From: Parachlorella kessleri | Lineage: Eukaryota; Chlorophyta; Trebouxiophyceae; Chlorellales; Chlorellaceae | Direction of reading: 5' to 3' | DNA length: 22,524 bases | Assembly: GCA_001598975.1 (NCBI GenBank) | Contig: BBXU01003023.1 | Span: 1-22,524 of the forward strand | Part shown: piece after piece, positions 11,396-21,400 of the stretch | How positions within the stretch are numbered: the first letter of the stretch is position 1 | How the letters are laid out: each line of letters begins with the position of its first letter | The notes under the pieces: generated by a model | The model's input: the letters and a program-made list of their open reading frames with translations, nothing else | What the model was told of the DNA's origin: nothing | Database searches by the model: none | Position numbers and translations under genes: made by a program

Positions 11396-11686
11396 ATTGA
11401 GCTCCGATCACTGACCCTCAGGCAGAGCAAAGTGCTGGGTGTGAGCCCAGATCAGATGGCAGGGGTTCAAGTTCAGTCAACCCTGGTTGACGATAGATAC
11501 AAGCTGCCGAGCATCTCCAATTGATCTGGCAACTGCTTGGATTGCTATGGCCATCGCCAACCCCGCTGGCCCGCCTCCAGGTCAGCGATCTTTTGAAGGA
11601 GCTCCTAAGAGCCATGAAAGCTTGATGAAGGCATAAAGAGCCTAGTACGCAGAACTTTGCAGATCGTTGATGCTGTGTAAGTCGCC
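11396..11686. promoter_or_regulatory. Shared spacer between divergent SKI8 and APC11
   Basis: This 291-bp interval separates the two start codons and must carry the promoters and 5' UTRs of both genes. No clear TATA box or known operator is visible. A bidirectional promoter is inferred from geometry only. Confidence 0.5.
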
Positions 11687-12181
11687 ATGGGGTTTGATGT
11701 CAAAGTCAAGCATTGGCATGCCGTAGCAACTTGGACTTGGAACGCCGGAGACGACGTATGCGGTATATGCAGGTCATTCATTGATGTTTCAAATTGCTCA
11801 GCTATATAAGGGAGCGACTTGGCTTTGATCAAGAACTTCCTCGCTCGATGCCTGGACTGCAGGATGCCCTTCGATGGCTGTCCACCAGACGCAAAGTACC
11901 CAGGAGATGACAGCCCAGTAGTGTGGGGCGTGTGCACGCACGCTTTCCACCTGCAGTGTATCAACAGGTAAGGCACTTCCCAGGAGTGGTGGGCGCGTGC
12001 TTGCCAGCACAGTTGGTGGACCTGAGGTGTCTGGCAAAGGGCAAAGTAGTGAAGATCCACCACCACTGCTGCATTCCGCAGGTGGCTTTCTAGTCAGGCG
12101 GAGCAGAAATGCCCGTTTTGCCGGCGCGCATGGGAGTTCAAGCAGGCAGAGGTTGGGGCAGATGAGCCCCAGCCGCGATAG
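11687..12181 (+). CDS. APC11: Anaphase-promoting complex subunit 11 (RING-H2 protein)
   Basis: Three exons: 11687-11772, 11863-11967 and 12082-12181 (TAG). Both introns are phase 2 and the joined protein is 96 residues; metazoan APC11 has about 84. It starts with the typical VKVKHWHAVATWTWNAGDD, then CGICRMPFDG, KYPGDD, VVWGVCTHAFHLQCI, RWLSSQAEQKCPFCRRAWEF. APC11 is the RING catalytic subunit of the APC/C ubiquitin ligase. With APC2 it recruits the E2 that ubiquitinates cyclins and securin. All eight core RING ligands are present (CxxC, C, H, H, C, CxxC). The four ligands of the extra third zinc site found in human APC11 are replaced by Pro, Ala, Ser and Gln. The C-terminus has about 13 extra, mostly acidic and polar residues. 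It diverges from SKI8 and converges with MEC-17, whose stop lies 231 bp away. Confidence 0.93.
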
Positions 12182-12362
12182 CACAGGGTTGGGAGAAATG
12201 TTGTTGGTACTATACCATGTACTCTGCTAGTTGTGTACTCTATAAGTAGCAATCACACACGCTCGTGCGTATCTTACTGAGGAACTGCCCTTGGCGTTAC
12301 CACCACTGGTTTGGACCCGTCTGCGTTCTCCTGTCTGACACTGGGATCCTTTCATGCTTGCT

Positions 12363-12367
12363 TTACA
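12363..12367 (-). other. TGTAA polyadenylation signal of the MEC-17 gene
   Basis: TGTAA lies on the minus strand 45 nt past the proposed MEC-17 stop codon. This supports the 12414-12412 TGA as the real end of that gene. Confidence 0.55.
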
Positions 12368-12411
12368 CTGGTTTTTACGTGTCCCTGTATCTGCTCTCTG
12401 GCAACCCCTCA

Positions 12412-14611
12412 TCACCACCGCAGGCATTGGCCGGCATTCGCACCACTTCGCTGCGCCTTGCCAAGGGGTGAGATCTTGGTCTGTGGGCGGTGGTCTACGG
12501 GTCTGCCTGTTTCTGACATCCAGGCTGACACTGTGTCATTGTCAGCTTCTGTGAAGTGCTTCATCCCGGTTGTTCGCTTGGTCAGTGGTGGCAGCGTCCC
12601 ATGGTGCCGTGTGATAGGTGCTGGCCCCTGCGCCCCTGCTCTGCGTGCTGCTATGCTCCGCTCGTCCATCTCCCTCTGCTGCCAGCTGGAACGCACATCT
12701 TGGTAAGAGCTCGGCTCTATGGAGTCCCGATCATCCGGGTCGCCTTGAAAAGGCATGGCCGGGCTGCCTTGAAGCCAGCTCTGCTGACCAACAGCTGCGG
12801 CGGTGCTCCCAGTACTCCCCATGCCGTCTGGCCAGTCCCCAACCCTGCGCGGCTGGGAAAAGCTCCCCATTCTACTGCTTATGCCGCTGGCTGGAGCAGC
12901 TTGCGGAGGCAGCATGCCTGCCCAGAGAAGCCCGGCAGTGGGGTCCTGCTTGGCGACCCTGCTTTGCCGGCCCCTGCTGCGCTTCGATGTAAGCGGGCGT
13001 ACCGCCACTGTGGCCTGCACAGGGTTAGGTGCGCGAACTACTCTTTGCCGTGGTATGCGAGCCAAACTGATTTGCATGACCAAAGGAGCTGCCTCGTCAT
13101 GGTGTAGATGGTCAAAGGAGGGACCAGGCGGGCAGGCATTAGGCGGACTTGAAGCTGCCCTACCCAAGGGGAGTCTTGGGCTGGCTGTTTTGGATTCCTG
13201 AGGGTTTGGAAGAAGCCAGGAAAAACCACATAGTTGTTAGTTAGCTCTATCGGATTTACCAGGCCTGCAGGAAGCAAATAGTCCTTGTCAATTTTTGTAC
13301 GCACTGCTATCTCATAGGCCGGGTTCAGCAGGTTGCTAGACTATATCTAAAGAGGTGGGCATGATGCGGGCACACCCTACTTGCCATAGTGTCTTGTAAG
13401 AAACGCCTGGCACTTGGGAGAAGGCATGTCATAAGCCAACCTATCAGCAGTGGTGGCTGCATCTGCTAGGAAAGCCTGCACATGGTGACAACAAGCTCAT
13501 TGCCGTCCTGCAATGGACTGTCTACCTGAGGCTCGTTTGGCAGGGATTTTGATACAACCCTTGACACTCACAAGGAATCACATCTATACGCACCTCGAAC
13601 AGCTGCCTGCCCACACCATGCCGCTGGATGCTTTCATGAACATAGAAGTCCAGGACGCACGTGGCCTGCACCTCCGTCTGAGCCCGCTCTCCAGGGGGCC
13701 ACACCCACAGCCTGGTCCCCACCTTGAGCCCTCCAAATACAACAACCCTGCCAGGAAGAACGAACTGTAGGTTGACTTGCACCACGTGCATCATTCAGCC
13801 TGCCAGATGCCAGATAGCATCGAGACCCTTACTTGTGTAAAGAGGTCCTCTTGGCTGCCAGGTAAAGGATCTGGTCGCCGGCGTTCAGTAGCCTAGTGAA
13901 GTCAGTGATGGGGGCTTTCAGACCCTGTCATGGCAGTGGCATTCCCATAGGATTAGTCCTGGGGTTTGTGCTATACATCTTGCAGCATGTTGCCTGCATC
14001 AGGTAGATTTAACCGACGCAACCCTTACCCACCTGCGCTGTGGCGGAAAGCTGGCCTGCAAGATTCACTATCGCAGCAAACGCCTGCTGGTCCCGCAGGT
14101 TCAGGGCACCTGCGCCAAGGGTACATCTTTTCAAGCTGGGTGCATGGCTGGGTGCCCCCTAAGTCAAAACTGACCTACTGTTGAAGGTGGGCTAGGTCCC
14201 ACACCACCCGACCCCCCTGTAAAAGCGAGAAAAGCGCGCGACCCCCCCGACCCCCCCCCACCCCCCAACACCCCCCCACCCCCACCACACCACACCACAC
14301 CACCACCACCACCCCACCCACCCTTAAACCCAAAAAAGTATCCAGAGGCCGGAATATTAGTGTCTTACCTATTGTAGCCGCTGTCCATTTGGTAACAAAG
14401 GCATCCTGCAGCCAGTAACGCGTGTTTAAAAGCCCGCAGGAAGGCTACTAGCTAGCATATGTCAGCATCTAGGTTTGCATCCTGCACCACAAGCTGCCTT
14501 GGAATGTCAAGGACTCACCCCCAAGCCTTGAATACTCGATTTATGTTCCATCCCCGGCAAAACGCTGCCTGGATTCGCTCGCTGAGGGATCCTCGCGGCC
14601 CGGGTGGGCAT
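12412..14611 (-). CDS. ATAT1: Alpha-tubulin N-acetyltransferase (MEC-17/ATAT1)
   Basis: Eight exons: 14611-14519, 14405-14369, 14109-14033, 13924-13833, 13747-13594, 13475-13385, 13264-13164, 13014-12412, giving about 415 residues. The enzyme acetylates Lys40 of alpha-tubulin inside axonemal and other stable microtubules. Landmarks follow ATAT1 in order: LKAPITDFTRL, VVVFGGLKVG, TCVLDFYVHES with the catalytic Cys, the acetyl-CoA loop QRHGVGRQLFE, LAYDMPSPKCQAFL with the catalytic Asp, and TNNYVVFPGFFQ closing the fold. The position of human Gln58 seems to be Leu. About 215 further residues are basic, Ser/Pro/Gln-rich and look disordered, as in other ATAT1 proteins. The intron after exon 6 is of GC-AG type. 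The first two exons fit by phase but have no recognised similarity, so the exact start is uncertain. The intron between exons 7 and 8 was chosen by phase and a good acceptor. Confidence 0.88.
14242..14325. repeat. C-rich/CCA-rich low-complexity tract in a MEC-17 intron
   Basis: The plus strand carries runs of six to nine C separated by A or GA, then CCACA and CCA repeats. It lies in the intron between exons 2 and 3 (14368-14110). In the sense (minus) orientation it is G- and TGG-rich, with many G runs of three or more. Confidence 0.9.
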
Positions 14612-14880
14612 CCAACGCTATTTAGCTGTAGCCTCGCTCGGCAGTCAAATTTAATTTAAAGCGGAATGGAAGGTGGAGCTGAATCCGCTACGGCATTCCA
14701 ACCACAAAGGGACGAGTGCGCCCCTGCTTTGTCCGTGCTTTGCAATTGTCATTTGACGACCAGCCTGACTTATAGTTAGGCCTGGTTTGCTTGTAAGTTT
14801 CCCCGGTAATACGCAGTCACGAGTATGCCATAGCTCGGCATCTATGCCCTGTGGAGTTCTAGCCTGCTCATCTCTGCACC
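14612..14880. promoter_or_regulatory. Shared spacer between divergent MEC-17 and DNAAF4
   Basis: This 269-bp spacer separates the proposed MEC-17 start from the DNAAF4 start, so both promoters must lie here or overlap the 5' exons. I see no palindromic RFX X-box and no obvious TATA box. An AT-rich patch lies near 14648-14660. Coordinated control is inferred from geometry and shared ciliary function. Confidence 0.5.
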
Positions 14881-17702
14881 ATGCCAGTCACTCCCCAGTT
14901 CACTTGGAGAGAGACCGAGGACATCCTGTTGGGCAACGTCACCATCCAAGGCTTTGTACTGCGCAAGGCGGCCATTACTGTCTCAGACCTTCATGTCAGC
15001 CTAAACCACAGCCCGCACTTGCTTAGCCTGGACCTTCACGCAGAAGTCAACCTCGACAACGTCTTGGTGAAGGCTCGTCACTCTGGTGTTGAACTCTACC
15101 TGCCCAAGGTAGAAAGGCCACCATCTAGAAGCAACACGACGTTCTGGGGCTAAGTACTGGGGCTTAAATTGGTGTCCAGCTCTGCTGACAGGTGAGAACC
15201 ACTTTACCTGCAGGCGTCCCCAGGCATATGGGGCCAGCTTCGTTTCTTGGGAACCGGCCCTGTAACTGCACAGCGGCGCCAGGCGTCTTTGGAGCGGCTA
15301 CGTGCAACGCAGAGGGCAGCAGCGGAAGCTGAGCGCCAGCGCCGGACCCAGGCATCAGCTGAAGCAAACAATCGGTTGCTTGAGGAGCAGAACGCTAGGG
15401 CGGCAGAGCGGGAGCGCCGCAAAGCTGCAGTGGTTGATCGGCAGATCAAGCTGTGCAGGTGAAGAATGTGACAGTGATCAGGAGGAGGACGAGGAGGAGG
15501 ACGACATTCCAGCAGCAGCCGCCGACCACCCTGACTATCATGGCCGAGGCTGGTGGCCCTCAATCACTGGTGCAGCAAAGCAGCTCTCCCACGATGAGGA
15601 CTTGAGTGCTCGTCCTCACTCACCGACTACCAGTCGGTCAAGCAGTCGAGCCAACAGCCCACAGCAGGAGGCTGGCAGCAGCGAAGCATCCCACTCAAAC
15701 TCAACAGCAGCACAATTGGCTGCAAGGGCTCCTGAGCGACAGCTGCCACAAGTGCGTATGGGCCTGCAGCCTGTGTCAGTGCACTTCACCCAGCTGCAGC
15801 AACCAGGGTGCCCTGCGAGGCAGGGGAGGGCGGGGGAGGAGAACCTGCCACTGGACGACCAAGGAGCCAGGTAAGCACGGTGGGTGGGCCATGATGCTCT
15901 GCTCATGCGGAGGCGAAGTAAGTGCGTCAACTTAACGATTTGTGCTGCATCGTTACCCACCGGAATCTCCTGATTGCATGTCTGGCGATTCAGTAGTTAG
16001 CCATGCTGAGCGCACCCATGTACGTCTCTGGCAACCCCACCAAGGATATGACTTCCATCCTGCCTGCAGGGGCCTAAGCCACAGCCTGGTCTCCGAGGCT
16101 CCTGGCCTCGACGCCCAGCAAAAGAAAGCCAAGGGTGCTGAGCTGTACACAGCAGGGAACTACCGAGCAGCCGTGCATGCGTTCTCGGAGGCATTGGAGG
16201 CCCAGCCTGATGCCAGCCTGGCCGCAGCCTGCCTGGGCAACAGGGCCGCCTGCTACCTGCAGCTGGGTGACGACGAGGCCTGCGTTTCCGACTGCACAGC
16301 CGCGCTGGCTGCCCTACCTCTCAACCATGCGTCGTCATTGTCAGTCGATGCAAGCACACTGGAGGCTGACGGTAAGGGAGACCTGCAGGCTGCGCAGCCC
16401 CAGCAGGAAGACTTAAAAGAATCAGTTTATCCAGGTGCCACACAGCGCACCAAGGTCCTTGTTCGACGAGCGGCTGCTCTTACAAGGCTGGGTCGGCTGC
16501 CGGAAGCCCTGTCTGACTACAGAGAAGCCTTGCACCTGCGGCCAGAGGACAATTCCGTCAAGCGGGACTGTGCAGAACTGGAGGCGGCGCTGTGTAGTGA
16601 GGACAATGCTGCGGACCTGCTGCGGCATGCAGGCATACTGTATGCTTGCCAGGTAAGTTCCAACGGTCACCCGTGCTGTGGTGCGCGTGGGTCGAACGGG
16701 TATGATTACCCCAGAATGATCTCACCGTGGGCCTTGCAGGCTCCTGGCATTCAGTGCAGGGCTGTCAGCATGGTGTTTTAAAGCATGGCATTGGCATGCA
16801 CTGAACAGCATGCACGCCAGCTTGGGGCCGCTTAGCGGGACCTGGGCAGGGTGTCACTTAGCTCCTCCTTCCCTCCATCAACTGATGCAGGATCCGGCCA
16901 GCGCTGCCAAGGTATACCGCCGGGTAGCCACCACCGGCGCAGCCACATCCCAGCAGCGGCAAGCAGCTCATGCAAACCTGGCGGCCTGCCTGCTGGCGCT
17001 CAGTTCGTTTGAGGCGGCAGCGGCAGCCTGCAATGCAGCTATAAGTTTGCTGTTGGACGGCCAAGAGAGGGGGCAGGTGCAGAAAGCAGGTATTGGTGAT
17101 GGCGCAGGCGAGAACCTGTCCAGCAATATCATGCACGTCAGGCCCATGGCCCTTCCAGGCGCGGCTGTTGTAGCTAAATGCAAGCAGCTGGGGCTGCCGG
17201 CGAGGGAAAGCAAGGCCCTTGCCAAGCTACTGGCCAGGCGGGGGTCGGCACATGCCCACTGCAGAAGGTACGGCTCTTGCTGCTGGAGATCTGTGCATGC
17301 GTTTATGTTGTGGGTTCATGTGATTTTTGATCATGTCATGGCTATATCTTTGAACATCCATCTGGCCTGATACGGTTGCAAATCCTTGGACCCAGGGCAA
17401 AGAAGTTGTGACTGCAACGAGCATCTAAGATGCGCGCCGGTGTGATCTTGAGGTTATTTTGCCGTTTAGGCAACAGGCTTCTGTCTGCAGCACAAGCCAA
17501 GTGTACAGCAGCTTGTTTCAGCAGCTGCGATGCCCTTTGACGATATCACCCCATCCTGTGCAGGTATGCTGCTGCATGTGAGGACTATAAGTCTGCTGTA
17601 GAACTTTGCATTCTGGCGGGTGATCCTCAGCAGGCGGAGCAAATGGAAAGAGACCTGCAGCATCTCATTACCCTCCTTGTTGAAGAGAGTGCGAGTGTCT
17701 GA
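14881..17702 (+). CDS. DNAAF4: Dynein axonemal assembly factor 4 (DNAAF4/DYX1C1; PF23 in Chlamydomonas)
   Basis: Six exons: 14881-15108, 15214-15458, 15475-15870, 16070-16652, 16891-17267, 17564-17702, about 655 residues. The factor works with Hsp90/Hsp70-type chaperones in the cytoplasm to pre-assemble outer and inner dynein arms. The start is set by MPVTPQFTWRETED, matching the family N-terminus. A CS (p23-like) domain fills residues 1 to about 90, followed by a charged coiled-coil helix (RLRATQRAAAEAERQ, RAAERERRKAAVVDRQ), an acidic Ser-rich linker, the strand VSVHFTQLQQPGCPAR, and TPR repeats (AKGAELYTAGNYRAAVHAF, CLGNRAACYLQLGDDEACV, VRRAAALTRLGRLPEALSDY). The last two exons add a second TPR-like block beyond the end of the human protein. 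Between exons 2 and 3 a 16-nt GT...AG segment must be removed, or a frameshift assumed, to keep the frame. It diverges from MEC-17. Confidence 0.9.
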
Positions 17703-18488
17703 CACCCGCCTTTTATAGCAGTGAAGAGGGTGGGCAGCGGGTTGCTTGCAGTGTATCTGTGCAACTGTGCTTGCAACTGCCTAAGCATCCCGCCCTATTC
17801 GCACCATGGCTTACACACTATCACCTAGCAGGAGTGCAGGTCCCAAGGCTGCTAGGAGAAACATTGGGGGTCATGCCTGCTGTGTAGCAATCCCATCTTT
17901 TGCACAGCCTACTCTCTTCATGGGCAATGATAAGGCATCAGACGGGCTTGCTTGGTAGCTCTCAGAGGCTCCTGGCTGTCAGGCCTAGTCAAACAGCGCA
18001 TCACCATCCGACATGCTGCCGTGAGGACCAGAGCGCAAGCGAGCAATTACAGGTTGACGCTGCAATCCCCATGCAACACCAATATCCGGCATCTGGCCTG
18101 ACGGAAAGCAAGAATTGCTGCAGTCTTGGGCCTCAGGCCGCTGGCAACGCAAAACAAGCAATGCCTTCCGCCTCAGCAGTTGCACACAACCCAGTTCTAT
18201 CGCAAGTGTCAAGTCCCGTAACCAACAAGCAACGAAGAGCAGCATGCCAAGAACACAAAAGACGTGCATGGAGCAACAAGTGCTGGTTTCATGCGAAGGA
18301 ACTCAAGAGCCAGCCCCACCCGACGCCCTGCCAATGCATTGCTCTCGCGTGGCAACCCGGGAGCCTCTCAAGCCCCACAGCTCTCAGGGCACACGCGCCT
18401 CTTGCCCAGCAGAAGCCACAGCAGCCAGGTGGTGGCCACGGCAGGCGCCAGGAGGCCCATACGGCCAGGAAGTGGTTTACCAGCAAGG
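17703..18488. other. Spacer between converging DNAAF4 and ATP synthase gamma genes
   Basis: No conserved exon is seen. A minus-strand TGTAA at 18051-18047 could end the ATP synthase gamma transcript, giving a 3' UTR of about 440 nt. A long plus-strand open frame (17900-18523) has no recognisable motif and overlaps the last ATP synthase gamma exon, so it is not called. Confidence 0.5.
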
Positions 18489-21400
18489 CTACTTCTCTGC
18501 CAGGGCAGTGGCACCCGAAATGATCTCAATAAGCTCTGTGGTAATGCTGGCCTGGCGGGTCCTGCAGGCATGCACAAGCGAGGAGCAGGTGAGGCCCTGG
18601 AGACACGTTCACCACCTGCACAGGGGTGCAACTAGACTGGCACGCGGCTCAACGTAGAACCAAGCATCATCTGATAAATCTGCCCGCCAGCAGCGCCCCA
18701 ACATAAGGCGTGGCCAAGCGCTGCTAGCCTGTGCAGCTGGCCACCCACCACTGTTCTTGTCAGTTGCTTCAGTCCAATGCAGGGGCGACTAACCTAGTGC
18801 TACCCGGACGAGGCATGAAATGCCTCCAAAGTCACAGCCATCCTGACTAAAGACCCCTTATGCAAGAGGGCAAGCGTAGGAGGCCTAGTCCACAGCCATG
18901 CCGCCACCCCTCCTGTACCACCGGCCGACCGCGACTCGCCTGTTGTAAGTGAGCGTGAGCTTGCCAAGCATCTCTCCCGCGTTCTTGGTGGAGTTCTCCA
19001 TAGCCGCCATGCGCGACGACTGCTCCGAGCAGTTGTTCTCCAGCAGGCAGTTGTACAGGGTCTGCAGCCAGGGGCGACGCAAGGCAGTGCGGTGGGGTGG
19101 GAAGCTGACTCAAATGCCTGCCAACCTTGCAACAGATACCGAGTTCTCCAGCAGGCAGTTGTACAGGGTCTGCAGCCAGCCGCGGCACAAGGCAGTGCGG
19201 TGAGGTGAAAAAGGCTATCTGAGGTGCCTGGTAACCCCACGCCGGTTCATGCACCCGGTCAGCCCGCTGCCTAGCACCAAAAGCGCCTAGACAGCAGAAA
19301 CTGCGTGGTAGGCATGCGCTGCATTAGCCCACCAGTCAACCGATCAGGACAGCAGGAGTTGCTTCCTAGGCCTCCGCTCCATCGGCACACCAGTCAACCG
19401 TTCAGGACGCTGCCTCGCAGCTAGCTAGTGCCATAGATACTCACCGCTGCCAGCTGGAACTCTGCCAGGTCAGCCAGCAGCTCGGGGCGGTCAGGGCCCT
19501 CAATCTCGTACTGATCCAGGCCACCGCCACCCTCGGCCGCCTCCTTCTCTAGGTTCTGCATGCCAGATTCACAGAAATATCTGGAGATGATGACTCAGCA
19601 CTGCCAGCTTGAGGTTGACTACAGCACTGGTCCAGGCCACCGCCATTCTCGGCCGCCTCCTTCTCTAGGTTCTGCATGCCAGACTCACAGAAAGATGTGA
19701 GGAAACGATGACGCAGCACCCCAGGCGAACTCAACTACACCCCTGGTGAAACTCCCTGCTAACACTGACTTGCCCTTGGGCTTGGCCCATTGTCCAAGCA
19801 CCTTCCCTTCTGGATGGCAAATGACGATGTGTGCACTACTACCTCAGGGTCACAACATGCAGGAGGGAGAGATCGAGCATGCATGAGGGGGGCAACCCCA
19901 GCATACACACTGATCCGGACCAGGACAGCCACTCATATCACTCACATCGGGGGAGAGCACGGTGGCGATGGTGGGCTTGTATGCGATAGCCGACTGGAAC
20001 CTGTTGAAGATGAGGCGCGCTGCATCAAACTCGGTCTTCAGCAGCTCCTCAGCAATGGCCGACACCTACAGGATGGAAAGCACAGAGACCGTCCAGTGAA
20101 GGAACAAGCTGCACAAATGCCAGCAGATGCTTAGAGATGCCCAGCGCCTGCTCAACAAACAAACTCCCAAGTACTCCACTGATTCCGCAAGTTAGCACAA
20201 GAATGCTCTTACGGCTGCAGGGCAGGGCCGCCTTGACTCGCCGAGCGAGGTCTTACACCCCTTCCCACACAGAGGCTGAGGGACCCCTTGAAGCTGCAGA
20301 CTGAACACGGGTTGCCACCTGTCCCTCACAACTTGGCACGGCATGCACAACCGCAGTCCCCTGAGTCAAGCCACCGCCCATTGCTACCTGCCTGTGTGAT
20401 GGTAACCCAGCCCACCTGTGGGAAGGTGATCCTAACTTTGTTGGTGTCAGCTATGGTGGCGATGATGCTGTTGCGCATGTCCCTTTGCAGCTGCGAGCGC
20501 CCCTTCTCTCCTACCACAATCAGCTGGTTCTCCTTCTCGCCTGCGTGCAACACAGTATGATGCGGCTGGCTGGGGAGCTGTACATACTGCAGTACTTGAA
20601 ACACGAATTAACAAGTCTACAAACTCTCCCACACCAGCACTGCCTGGTTCAGCGCCTCGCCTGCAGCAAGGAAGTTAAAGCAGGGCCCCAATAGCTTGAA
20701 AAAGCACACCCTTGGCAGCAGCTGAGGTTGCCCGTGCATGACTACCACCTAGGCCTGGCACGCCTGCAGCCTGGACAGACCCTTTACGACACATCCACGG
20801 CACTGTCAGACTATGCTGCAGAAACTTCTTCACAATACTGTCAGTCATACAAAGCCCAGCCTGATGTTCCAACCCAAGGCCGGCCAAGTCGGCGGGTGCC
20901 ACCGCGAGCTGACAACCTTGCAGTCAGGACTGATAGGGGCGAAGAATTCCAAGATCCAACATAGAGTATATGCTCCTGAACCCACATATCACCTCCTGGA
21001 GGCGACTCCGTGGCCTGTGCCAATCCCTGTCCCTGGCCAGTGATACCATACCGCACAGTTCCCCCACCACTGCAGTCCCAGGTCTCCTCCCGGCTTCCAT
21101 TAGCTAAGCACAGGGGACGCACCTCCGGCAAGGGTCTTGGTCGTGGCGCGAGCATACTTGCACACAGTGGTGTTGATACCACCGCACAGCCCACGGTCGG
21201 TTGTGATAGGCACAGTGATGTTCTTAGCCACGTCGACGTCTGGCAGGTCACCCAGCAGCTTCACAAAGGGGGCCACAATGCCACGCGACTTCTCGGTGGC
21301 AAGCTGCGCGCTCCTCATCTTGCTGGCGGCAACCATCTTCATGGCCTTGGTGATTTTCTGGATGCTGGCCACTGACTTCATGCGCTGCTTGACTGCACGC

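Noticed and set aside
12556..13107. Plus-strand open frame of 183 residues opposite MEC-17
   Set aside because: It is antisense to the long, phase-consistent last exon of MEC-17 and is Cys/Pro/Arg-rich shadow sequence.
14612..14880. RFX X-box in the ciliary divergent promoter
   Set aside because: No sequence fitting the X-box palindrome was seen by eye, and RFX control is not established in green algae.
17900..18523. 207-residue plus-strand open frame
   Set aside because: Composition is like translated noncoding DNA, no motif is seen, and its end is antisense to the final ATP synthase gamma exon.
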